From Diplocarpon mali (taxonomy: Eukaryota; Ascomycota; Leotiomycetes; Helotiales; Drepanopezizaceae): 31,918 nt of DNA. Every line of letters starts with the position of its first letter. The stretch's first letter is position 1. The stretch covers positions 39,181-71,098 of the forward strand of contig JAENRP010000008.1 in NCBI GenBank assembly GCA_024741835.1, written 5' to 3'. Positions 1 through 10,885 of this stretch are shown piece by piece. The translations under genes were made by a program, and so were the position numbers. The notes under the pieces are model-generated. The model ran no database searches. It saw only the letters and a list, made by a program, of their open reading frames with translations, and had not been told where the DNA came from.

Positions 1-1034
1 GGTTTGTTATCGAGAGTAGATTGTGCTTATCAGAAGGGAAAATTGGAGTTGTGGAAAAAAGTCAGGTCGCCTTGCTGGGATGCAGCCAATCGGGGGACCC
101 GTCTCTGCCCGCGCTTTTCCCGAGATAGGGGCAGCGTCTTAATCGATAAAGGACCAGGGCAGAGAGAACAACTCGAGACGCAACGCAATGCCGTCAATGC
201 CAGTGAATGACGGATGGATTGCAGATGAGTTGGACGGGCAAAGAAAAAAAAAAAAGAGGCAATCGTAGTACAGACGTGAGGAAATATTTGGCATACCGGC
301 GAGTTGCCCTGCCCGCCCCCCGAAGTCGCCGAGGGTGATGAATAGTTCATTGCAGTCGGTCCCACGTTCAACGCCCTGCATTCATCCGTTAGCTTCCACT
401 TGCCAGGACCGGTACTCGTGTCTACACCAGGACGCCCGAAGATCAAGATACTCGGATCGCGAGGCTTGGAGATTGGCAGGAAGGGCTCTTGGAGAGCATG
501 ATGATGGGTATGGCCCTCCAGATAGACGAGTGCGCACATCATCCCCGGACTTCCAAGGGATGAGAGCTCTTCAAGCACCACACCGGTCGAGCTACCCCAG
601 ACCGAGCCGTGATATCGGGGTCGTCTGGAACAGAGCTGTCGTGGCGGCACGTCTGTTGGCAACGCAGATATATAGCTGTGCAGAGGTTTGCACTCAACGG
701 CAGGCATCCAGCTTCGCCAGGGCCACTGAAAGGTGTCCTTCGCTCCAAATCTGCCCCCAACGTACCTCAATTGTGGCGGGTTCGACGTAGAGGCCAGAGA
801 GGCCAGAGCAGACAGTCCGGGAAGCTGAGGCAGCGAGGCGCTGTGGTGCAGCGAGGAGTTCTGGGTCGAGGTCGAGGACGGCCGAGAGATCGGATCCAGG
901 GAAGGCATTGAATGCCTCACGTCGTCCACCGAGTGCATCGTACTGAAGGGAGGCAGATCGCGGACCTGCTCTCTCGCAGAACTCGAAGGGTGGATGACGG
1001 GCGAGGCCCGGTAGTGAGCTAGACTGGAAGCCAT
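1..1034 (-). CDS. areB: Probable AreB/ASD4-type GATA transcription factor, 5' exons only (partial)
   Basis: Only the N-terminal part is in the window. Exon 1 is 1034-766 (89 codons plus two bases), with donor GTACGT at 765. Exon 2 is 375-297, after acceptor TGCAG, with donor GTATGC at 296. Together they encode 116 residues in one frame. The protein is Ser/Pro-rich and contains LPQLPGLSALASLAS (about residues 68-82). It ends in a Gly-rich stretch closing with GQGNSP. From memory of the family, fungal AreB/ASD4/Dal80-like factors carry such a segment directly before their single Cys4 GATA finger, often with an intron near that point. No finger-coding sequence appears in bases 1-296, so it should lie beyond the left edge after an intron longer than 296 nt. 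This family represses or modulates nitrogen catabolism and development. The identity is inferred from the linker, not from the DNA-binding domain. Intron 1 is 390 nt and open in frame, so a retained-intron isoform is possible. Confidence 0.5.
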
Positions 1035-1916
1035 TGTTGCCGTCGAAGGGGTTGCTGGTTCAATCGCGTGCTGGACGAAACGCGGAAGGACTGGGGAGTG
1101 CTGAAGACCTGGTGGTGTGAATTATGTTCTCCGTTGACGCTGAGCCGTGAAGAAGGAGATTCGTATTAGTATCCGCCGTGGACTGTAACAGAGGGCTGCG
1201 ATTGGAAAGGGGAGTGAGTGAGAGGTGTATTATTCGGAGCAGCCTTAGACAAAGCCGCCTTTTTTGGGGGCGGGTTTTTTTTTCCCAAGTCGCTCGTCCG
1301 TTCGTTCCTCACGCGCTTAAAGGAGTGACTGGCAGATAAGGGGCCAGCAGAGGCGATGGATATAAGAAGTGAGCGAGCGTGGGTAGGAAGAATATTACGA
1401 TGCCAGTGTCATTAGAGAAGAAGGATTGGAGAAGGGAGCCGATCACGAGCTGAGCGTTGCTTGCTCTGCTCTGGTTCTGGCACTGGCTCTCTAGCATAGG
1501 GGCCCGCCCCCTTATCCTCACGCTAAGTACCTGATAAAGTTGTGATTGCAGATCTATAAAAAGAGCCCAGCATGTTCGCCCTGCACAATTCTGTGCTCGA
1601 AAGCAGTGGAATGCACTCTCCCCTCCCCGTGCATGAGGAATGCAGGTTGAGATGAGAGCGATTACGAGGACGACGTCCTGGAGCTGGAAGCGCATGCTCT
1701 GTTGCCCCATGTTCGCCGACGGAGCTGATGCGCGAGGCCGATGACGGGTTCCGAGGTCGTGCTCCCCGAGAGGAGGGAGCATAATGCCGGAGAGGAGAGA
1801 GGAGAGGAGAGAGATCCGCAGCTGTCTGGAGAGGCGAGAGTCCCAGCTACGCGTACGAGTGTTGTTTGTTATTTTGATATTTGTTATTTGTTATTTGATC
1901 TTTCATATTTGTTATT

Positions 1917-1972
1917 GTTTTTTTTTTCCCTTTCTTTTTCTTCTTTTTTTTCTTCTTTCGTTTTTCTTCACC
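1917..1972 (+). repeat. Pyrimidine (T/C) tract
   Basis: An almost pure T/C stretch on the plus strand, with T-runs broken by C and ending at CTTCACCAG. It is preceded by TTGTTATTTG-type AT-rich repeats from about 1861. Such tracts often exclude nucleosomes in fungal promoters, which is the likely role here between two divergent genes. It is too far from the KRR1 start to be a splice-site tract. Confidence 0.7.
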
Positions 1973-2100
1973 AGGGGAGCATCATGGAGCTCCGGTGGCC
2001 CATATTATACTGTATCATCTCATATCGGCCGACCTATCATATAAAGTATCATCTGGCCGGGCACCGGATTCGGTGATCCGCGTAGGGATAAGAGGACGGC

Positions 2101-2240
2101 ATGTAGATGTGGGTATGGATGTGGTATGGATAGGGTATGGATGTGGTGTAGATGTGGATTGGGTGTGGATATGGGTGTGGATATGGATGTGGATATGGAT
2201 GTGGATATGGATGTGGATGTGGATATGGATGTGGATATGC
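2101..2240 (+). repeat. GGATGT/GGATAT minisatellite
   Basis: A degenerate tandem array of 6-bp units (GGATGT, GGATAT, GGGTGT) that becomes a near-perfect 12-bp higher-order repeat GATGTGGATATG from about 2180 to 2240. All six frames stay open through it, producing spurious His-Ile, Asp-Val and Gly-Cys repeat peptides. No codon bias or flanking domain supports coding, so I treat it as non-coding repeat DNA. Confidence 0.85.
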
Positions 2241-2332
2241 TCGGACAAATCTCAGACCAAGGACAAACAAGAGGCACGGGGTGGTGGGGGGACGAGGAGG
2301 AGCAGCGCAGAGAGCAGAGCAAACCCGAGCCC

Positions 2333-2435
2333 ATCGAATCGAAGCCAATCCACGCCCATCCATGCCAACATCTCCAACATCATCCAATCCCATCTAATCC
2401 AATCCAACCCAATCCATTCCATTCCCATCCAAGCC
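2333..2435 (+). repeat. ATCC/AATCC-rich degenerate repeat
   Basis: A run of CATCC, AATCC and CCATTCC words with spacing of about 5-10 bp and gradual sequence drift, typical of slipped-strand expansion followed by decay. It lies about 100 bp downstream of the minisatellite, and the two may share an origin. No gene is associated. Confidence 0.6.
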
Positions 2436-2736
2436 AGCCCTCACTCAATAGAAAAGCAAATCCCGCGCTTCGCTCACCCACCGGCACTTCCCACCTCCCC
2501 CTGATAAACAAACCAACGGCAGGGCTGAAAACCCCTTCCTTGCGCAAGAAACGTGAAGCGAAGCCACTTCGCGCCCATGTCTCTCTCGCCTCCCTCTCGC
2601 CTCCCTCTCCCCCCTGGGATCCCAAGTCAGCATTGTTATACGAGATCCCTTCCTCCGGTACCCCAGAGCGAATGCTAAGAATACCACAGGAGCGTGTCCC
2701 GACTCCCGGGCGCGCCGGACCATGAGCAAACCCGAG

Positions 2737-2765
2737 TGATCTGATCTGATCTGGTCTGATCTGGT
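2737..2765 (+). repeat. TGATC-type pentanucleotide microsatellite
   Basis: TGATC repeats three times, then diverges to TGGTC, TGATC and TGGT, giving a short imperfect pentamer array in non-coding DNA upstream of KRR1. Confidence 0.75.
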
Positions 2766-3344
2766 ATCGCGGGAGCAAGCGGCGAGCAGGAGGCTTGACA
2801 GGCGTTTCTCAACCCTCGACAAAGTACCGCCTGCACACAGCATCCTCCGCACAGTCGGAGAGCACGTGCTGCGAAGGGCGCCCCAGGTCGACTTTCTGGC
2901 TGACCGCAGCTCGGGGAGATCGTCGCGGCGCTGGGGCGGCGATCTGGATTACGACCGCCCGCAGTCCGGTCCTCCACCAGGCCTCTGCCCAGTCTCTGCA
3001 CCCATATACCCACGAGGCCTGCCCGGCGCGGAAATCCGGAGCAGCCTCTGGGTAAGATCTGACCGACTCGGATTCAGACCACGCTGAGGTAGAGTTGCTG
3101 CAGCTCTCGGGAAAAGTGATGGCATGGCAGCGGTGCAGGCAAGATGCAGAAATTCCCGACAGAAATTCCGAACCCGACGAGACCTGACCTGCCAGAGTAA
3201 ACGAACACCTCGCTTATTTCGATGCTCGCGTGTCGACGGGGCGGGGGAAGGTTACTCCGGAACGGCCCTCGTGCGGAGAGAAGAGACGCCGACGCCGACG
3301 GCACTACGCCTTGCTGACTCTAGCGTCGGCGTGGCTCCGGGTAA

Positions 3345-4613
<1,269 letters not shown>

Positions 4614-5313
4614 ACATGGCCTTGTAATGCTCGGCTTTCCTGGCATATTGGCGACGGCGTTGTGGGCTGGCGCGGTACTCTCGTAGATCAGCTGGATTAG
4701 CGACCCGTCACCACGGAGCCGGATCGAGCACGACCGGGACTTCTCGGAATCTCTGGAGGCTGGGACAGGCTGGCTCTAGGACCGAGGCCCGAGGTCAGTA
4801 TAATACAGCGACGCTGCTCCGATGTGTTTACCCTCAAGGACATTGTGACTTCAATCATCCGCCCTGAAGCCGGGTTTCCGTTCTGACCGCGGGCTCGATA
4901 CCAGACCGCAACAAGACTCCAGAACAGGCCGTGGAGAGACACTTGCCTCGAATCCAGTCCGGTCCCTGGTTCATTCGCGTTCCACAGCATAGCGTGGGCG
5001 AGGGCCGGCCACCCCCAACCTTCACAGCAGCCACTCGAGAAAATCAGGCATTTCATATCGTCCCCTACAAACATTGCTAGTAGAAAGGGTTCGAGCGTGC
5101 CGCTGCTGCCTTTGCAGCATACCCCTCCCCCATAGCTGGTAGACACCCTGCAATGGTGCGCAACAACGTCATGCCAGCCAACCAACGCCGGAGTACCTAT
5201 CCTCATAGCATTCCAAAATCAGAGTAGAAGGGTAATCATCATCCACCATAACCATCGTTCCCATCGCAGAAGATCTCCCATGCAGGATGCCAGAAGTCTC
5301 ATGATGAACACCC
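4614..5313. other. Convergent 3' intergenic region
   Basis: 700 bp between the stop codons of KRR1 (+) and the unrecognised gene (-). It presumably holds both 3' UTRs and poly(A) sites. No open frame here resembles a known protein, and I see no RNA gene or repeat. Confidence 0.6.
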
Positions 5314-7504
5314 CTAGAGCTGGGGAGACTTCGAAGCCAGCAAAGTAGTAAACATGTGCGCACCGAGACTGCTGCTCTGGCGATGGGACACCGAGCGTGG
5401 GCCGCTGGACTTCATCATCAGAGCATCTTCGTCGCGATCAGGAAGGGTTGACCGAGTCGAGGAGGAAGTCTGCTCGGGGATTTTGAGTGTCGACATTGGG
5501 CCCTGGTGATTCCACATAGCTTCGAGGATGGCTCGCTCATCCGACTTGGAGGTCTCCTCGGCGCAGTCGTCCGTCTCGCTCTCCTTCCCCTTCCCCTTCC
5601 CCTTGCCCCGAGAGTCGCTTTCCTGGCTGCCAGAGCCGACCGAGCTGGACGTGCTGAAGGTAGAGAACGCCGGCGAAGCAAGTGGTTGCTGAGGCATCAT
5701 TTCATCCCGAATGACCTGCAGGGCAATAGCTTTGTCCTTCTCCGCAACGATTCTCTGGCGATCATCGACCCAGGTCTGCAGGAACTGCTTCCGAGCCATG
5801 ACATGTTCCATGAGGATAACCGGATTCTCCCTCTCGATCTGAAGCTCCGTCTTGGATGGTGGTCTCCGGCAACTCTTGCAGCTTCTCTCGACGGGACTTG
5901 CGTCTGGACCGTCTCGGCACTTGAACCACCCTCCGCGGGGATAGCCTGCGGCAGCCCACTTTGGGTGCTCTTCGTGGAAGTACTTATCCCAGGGTATCTT
6001 CAAGGGCATTCTACCGCTCTCGTAGTCCTCCAGTTTCTTAATCTCGTTGATCAACCCCGTGAATACACGCCACGCATGACCGCGCGGGTAGTTCTCGGCA
6101 GGAAACCACGCCGGAAGGAAAGACCCACAGGTATCACGGATGGAAAGACTGATGGTGGATCCTGGTGGGATGTGGAATTTTTCGCAGACCTTGCAGTGCA
6201 TCGGCTCAGTGCCAGATCCATAGTGGCTGGCGTTTCCGAATTCCTTGGGCTTTCCTGGACGTCTGGCCTCTGTGTCTTCCAGCTCGACCAGATCATCGCT
6301 GTCTTCCTCGGTCTCAGATCCACATACGGCTGTTATTGCAGGTCGGTCAACGCTCTCCGCCTTTTCTCTGCCATTCGCCTCGGCAGCACTGAGGATGGTA
6401 GCCTTGACATAATAGCGAGGTACCAACGTAGGCCCGGCTTGAGGAATTCTGCGGCTGAACTTGGGATCACGGCCATCGGAAGTGAGGTAGTAATCCTGGT
6501 TGGAGAAGGGGGGAAAATTCCTGAAGTCCTCGATGTGGACATCAGGCAGCTCTCTGTACTTGGGGCGGGGGATTCCGTCGTCAGACTGATCTCCGGCGAA
6601 AACTTTCGAGCTGGGATCTCCTGGGCCGGTGGCGGTACTTTCGTCGTCAGGGCTGTATTGGGTTGGGGTTCGAGCGACTCGGTCTTCTGACTCCGCAATG
6701 TAGAATGATTCTCCGAAGGGCGTGTCAGGAGTGTGTTGGCCTTGACCATAGCTGCTATCGCTGCCATCGTCGACCTGTGCAGCTGAACAACTCGTGAGCA
6801 TTCCGTCTTTTCTCAAGGGAAGGCCGGAGCGGGGCTGCAAAACAGGAGAGTCACATACCTAGACATATCTCGGTGCTCACGATCTGATCGATTACGGCCG
6901 CCTGGTCGGTCTCGACGGTATAGGTATCCATGCCTCCCTCCCGAGAGGAAGCTCTCGCTGGACCAGCAGCGAGACCCAGCGCCGATTCTTCAAGATCGTG
7001 TTTGGGACGGAATGAGAGAGGGCGGTCGACCTGCGCAGTGGTGACACTCTCGGCCGCAAGAGGTGAAGTAGCAGGTGCGCGCGCAGCCGATTGAGCTTGG
7101 CTTCCGATGGCACCTGGGCGAGGGATGAATTGCTCTCCATGGCCATGGCTATTCTTATGATTATCAAACTCGTCGCGCTCGGCCAGGCTGACCGGTTCGA
7201 TCTCATCCTCGCTGCTCTCGACGGCGTTTTCGTGGTGGCTGATCATCTTCTGGTAGAGGATAGACCGCTTGCTCGGGATCTTCCCCTTGTGCTTCAGTCC
7301 TGCTGGCGCCATGTCTATGCAGGAAAAGTCGGGTGGGCTGCCTTTTTCGAAGCCGCGAGGGTGAGGCGTCTCTCTTCTGATCCTGAGTGTGGATGACTTG
7401 GCTGCGGCAGCTGCGACTCCCTTGGGCAAAAACTCGGGTTTCATAGCCGGCTTTTGTGCTGGCGAATGTTCCGTTGTGGAGTGCAACATTGTTTGCTCTG
7501 CCAT
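5314..7504 (-). CDS. Unrecognised two-exon protein with paired cysteines (704 aa)
   Basis: Exon 1 is 7504-6859. A 76-nt intron (6858-6783, donor GTATGT, acceptor TTCAG, candidate branch TGCTCAC) follows, then exon 2 at 6782-5314. The frame is kept only with this acceptor: the downstream CACAG acceptor gives an early stop. Residues 1-400 look disordered (Ala, Pro, Ser and acidic stretches such as ESSEDEIEP). A more ordered core at about 408-575 has cysteines C412-x2-C415, C434, C504 and C517-x2-C520. It also has aromatic/Pro motifs (FLPAWFPAENYPRGHAW, HPKWAAAGYPRGGWFKC) and then a charged helix (about 530-578). The C-terminus is Ser-rich with a GKGKGKGK patch near 610, possibly a nuclear localisation signal. 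No signal peptide or membrane segment is apparent. The cysteine pairs suggest metal binding, but the spacing fits no finger class I know. The function is unknown; it may be a nuclear or nucleic-acid-associated protein. Confidence 0.75.
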
Positions 7505-8500
7505 TGTGGGTTCCGAGTGGCACAGCGAGCCACTATTGCTGTTGTCCGAGATCTACCTCTGTTTACTCTGCAGGATAGTTGTGCTCCTTGGTGCAATATG
7601 CGTAGGCTAGACCAGTAGATGGCATGCTTCTCCACTAGGAGGGCACTTATTCTGTTACTATAGGGCCAGTATGCGTGGGTATAAGCGTACATGGCTAAGC
7701 TTTAATATCAGACCAACCTGTACCAGAAGAACAGAGGGCGGGCTGGTTTACTAAGGATTTCGACATGTAAGAGTCCGACTCGCTAGGACAGGACGAGATG
7801 CAGTGGCACGTCATATTTCCCTTCTATTTTCGACTCTGTGGCCTGAAAGTCTCTTGGAAATAGCATGAAATAGACAGGGCATACAAAGATCTAAAGGATT
7901 TTAGGATAGACTGTAGAAGGAAGACAAGGAATATTAGAGTCTCCAAGGACTTTATAACAAGCTTATACATTGGAGCCTAGACACAGTCTTTCTAGCGCGT
8001 TCTTCCACCTTGTTGGAATATCTAGAAACTGTGAAGCACTTGAGACGCAGTCCAAACAATGCCGCAAGACAAGGTAACTAAGACAAATCTTTCTAGGTAG
8101 TTACTCTTGAGATCCTGATGAAGATGCTATAAGCGATCATTTTAATATGCTAGCAGAGTTGGAACAACATACAAAAGCCAGTAATAGACTTGATGCGATA
8201 AAACACTAATAGGATAGAGGACTTTACCAGAGCTTAGTTGCTGCATCTTGGGAGAATGTTTTGCCCCTTGAAAATTAACCGAACATGGCAACCACCCGGC
8301 TTATATAACAATAGCACTAAAAGACACATGTCGAAACACTTCAATACTACCCTCATTAATCTCAAATTAACCAGGAGTATTTCAGCTGATTTAAACTCGA
8401 GAGATAAAGATACCAAGATATATGAAGTCATTGGGTATCGCTTACAAAGAGGAATAATATACATACATGCATACATACATACACCGACACCCCTAAACCT
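7505..8500. other. Gene-free, AT-richer interval
   Basis: About 1 kb between the start of the unrecognised gene and the stop of IRC3. It should contain the promoter of the former and the 3' UTR of the latter. From about 7690 the sequence turns visibly AT-rich and TA-rich compared with its neighbours. Apart from an imperfect CATA microsatellite at 8459-8483 I see no structured element. The short open frames here show no recognisable protein. A decayed transposon copy is possible, but no terminal repeats or domains are visible. Confidence 0.55.
8459..8483 (+). repeat. CATA tetranucleotide microsatellite
   Basis: ATACATACATGCATACATACATACAC-like run of CATA units with one CATG interruption, about 20 bp beyond the IRC3 stop codon on its 3' side. 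Confidence 0.75.
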
Positions 8501-10527
8501 TCAATCCAAAAGAGGTCCAACACTAACTTGCTCCCTCAATTTCAGAGCCTTCTCGTGCTCCACCTTGAGCCTCGCTCGTTGCTCTCTCCTCTTCTCGGCC
8601 TCCAAGTTGGCGAATCTCCCACGAGCACCATGCTTGATTTTCGTGATCATCTCATTGGCTTTGCCTTTAGTAAGTGTTTCAGCAGTCAGCTGATCATCCT
8701 TCGACCTTAACTTATTTAAAAATGTAAGCTGCCCATTAGTCGCAGGTTTCTTTCTCCAAGCCTGATTCCTGTTGATGAACAGAAAAGAATATTTGCGCTG
8801 CGCGAATGTATCGGCTGAATGTATCACATCGGCCAATGTGATGCCCTTTGCGACCTGGCGAGGTTTCATGAAAGGCTGCTTGGAGCTGCCCCGGCTCAAG
8901 GCTACTGTCTCTGTAAGAATGTACTCCTTTTTGTCCGTATCTTTGTCGGTGGCTGCGTCCACCTTGAGATATGAGCCGTCAGAGTTTGAGAGGATGTAGC
9001 GTTCATCACCAACGCAGACCCAAGCGTTTGCAGACATCCGTTGGATATGCTGTTCTCCTGAGATATCCTCGATCAGGTCAAAGACAGAACCATAATCTGT
9101 AAAAGTCACTGTCCTAGGGGCCGAGTTTTGAGCCTTTGGAGATGGTCTCACCTCCGTACCAGCGATTTGCTTCCTCTGATCTTCGGCTTCTTTACGCTCT
9201 TGAAGTGATTTCAAATCCTCAACAGCCGCGTCACTCACGACTTCAGTCGGGTCCAAACCGAATAAGGTTGGAGTTGTGACGATTCCAGTCTCGAGGCTTG
9301 CTACCATGTCAATGATGTGGCAATCCTTCTTTCCAGGAAATAGTCTCATTCCCCTGCCGATCATCTGAACTAGCAAATTCCTAGATCTTGTCGGTCGCGC
9401 CAGCAGCACGCAGTCAATGTTGGGAATATCGGTTCCCTCCGTGAAGACCCCGCAGTTAACGAGGACAGGAAATCCTCCGCCCCTAAACGAATCGAGACGA
9501 GCACTTCGCTCTGATTTAGGCGTGTCTCCCGTGACAAAACGAGCATCGATTCCATGCTTCCGGAACGTGTTGGTCAATCCGGCCACATGCGCAAGATCTA
9601 CGCAGAAAACTAGCGTTGACTTCCGTCCCTCTGCCTTGGCAAGCCAGCTTCGAACAGTTATTTCATTAATTTCTTCGGTATTGACAGCCCGAGAGAGTTC
9701 ACCTGGTTGAAAGTCGCCGTTTACTCCTTTCCTAACCTTAGATATGTCGGCCTTGGACTGGACGGTTGTGAAGATCACACCGGACAACCACTTCTCTCCA
9801 ATCATGTCAATGTAGTCCTTGTGATATACAATTTGATCGATGGCTGCCCCTAGCCTTAATCCATCGAACCGAGACAGCGTGGCTGAAACCCCAACAAGAG
9901 CCGGGGAGTCCATTTGCGCACTGGACAGCCCAAAGTAATCCAAAGTCCTCATGTATCCGGGTGCTACGATATGATGTGCTTCATCTACCAGGACAAGCTT
10001 GAAGTTATTAGGATCGAATTTCGATATCCGATCCCCAGAGACGATGCTTTGTATACTGGCAACGGTGATATCGGCTAAACCGCTAGCATGCATGGACCCC
10101 ATCTCAATCTCGACTCTTTTCGTAGGATAGGCATTCACACAGTGCCGGGCCGCTTGCTCGACAAGCTCCTGTCTATGGGCTAAAATCAAGGTCTGATCTG
10201 CCTCCTTGCGAGGTTTAACTCGGTCAATGAGCTGACTGAAGATGACCTTGAAACATTAGAAGTAATCCAGGTTACTTTTGCAGGTAGACATACTGTTTTT
10301 CCACTGCCAGTCGCTAAAGAGACACCCAGACGCTTGTGCCCCTGCTCCAAATGAGAAAGTACTGCTTGTATACATTCTTCTTGATATTCTCGCAAAAGGA
10401 TCTTTGTACGAGGCTTACTTGAGCCTAACACAGACGATGTCACCACTGACCGCCGGGAAAATGTTGACGTTGTAGATAGTTTCCATTTCTGAAGATTTAG
10501 CAGCCATCCTCTTGAAGCTGGGGACAT
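8501..10527 (-). CDS. IRC3: Irc3-type mitochondrial DEAD/DEAH-family (SF2) helicase
   Basis: Irc3 is a mitochondrial double-stranded-DNA-dependent ATPase and branch-migration helicase that maintains mtDNA in yeast. Exon 1 is 10527-10294. A 47-nt intron (10293-10247, donor GTATGT, acceptor TTCAAG) lies directly behind the Walker A lysine and threonine. Exon 2 is 10246-8501, giving 659 residues. Visible motifs are the Q-like LREYQEECIQ, ATGSGKT (72-78), AHRQELVEQ, DEAH (166-169), GVSATLSRFDG, FVTGDTP, GTDIPNIDCVLLARPT and MIGRGMRLFPGK. I chose the start at 10527 because the peptide beginning MSPASRGWLLNLQKWK is a basic, amphipathic mitochondrial presequence and because an ACGCG cluster lies just upstream. 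An in-frame start at 10647 would add 40 residues, also Arg-rich, and cannot be excluded. The C-terminal 200 residues carry no motif I can name. The gene is divergent from RRN5. Confidence 0.93.
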
Positions 10528-10885
10528 GGTGTGTGTGCAGGTAGTGCATGTCATTAACGAAGTCTCGGGAAGACGCCAATGCCGCGCGATTACACGCTTT
10601 TTAGACGCGAGACGCGAAGACGCGGAGCGTGGATTTCTCCTTGGCACACATATCCCTGCTGCTATCTCTCAAACTCTATTATAATGTGGCAAATCATAAT
10701 TGCACTTCTCCTTCACTATTTTTCTTCGAGATCTCGAGGCCGCTTCTGCCTGTCTGGCAAATTCTGTTGCTAACATTCTTCATCTTCAATCTGCGCTTCT
10801 TGCAAAAAAAATTGAGCCCGCGCGGAGTCTTAAGTTATGCCGCTTGATACACAAGGTACTTTTCATAGAGCACGGCTGAAGCATC
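10528..10885. other. Bidirectional promoter region, IRC3 / RRN5
   Basis: 358 bp between the two divergent start codons. Besides the ACGCG cluster it holds T/C-rich stretches near 10710-10800 and an A-run (CAAAAAAAATTG) at 10804-10815, probably nucleosome-poor DNA. No TATA box was convincing on either strand. Confidence 0.6.
10605..10625 (-). promoter_or_regulatory. Triple ACGCG (MCB-like) cluster upstream of IRC3
   Basis: ACGCGA at 10605-10610, ACGCGA at 10612-10617 and ACGCGG at 10620-10625 give three MluI-cell-cycle-box-like cores in 21 bp, 78-98 bp upstream of the chosen IRC3 ATG. MBF-type factors (APSES family in fungi) bind ACGCGN. The cluster would be coding if the longer IRC3 start at 10647 is used, so the assignment depends on the start codon. 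Confidence 0.4.

Noticed and set aside
2015..2397. Open frames giving His-Ile, Asp-Val or Gly-Cys repeat peptides
   Set aside because: They are translations of the minisatellite in several frames at once; no folded flanks, codon bias or conserved start supports a gene.
5506..6690. 394-codon plus-strand open frame
   Set aside because: It is fully antisense to the spliced minus-strand gene, which has proper splice signals, disordered/ordered domain logic and paired cysteines. The plus frame resembles nothing.
8238..8693. 151-codon plus-strand frame in the AT-rich interval
   Set aside because: Its second half is antisense to the IRC3 C-terminus and the first half has no similarity or splice logic.
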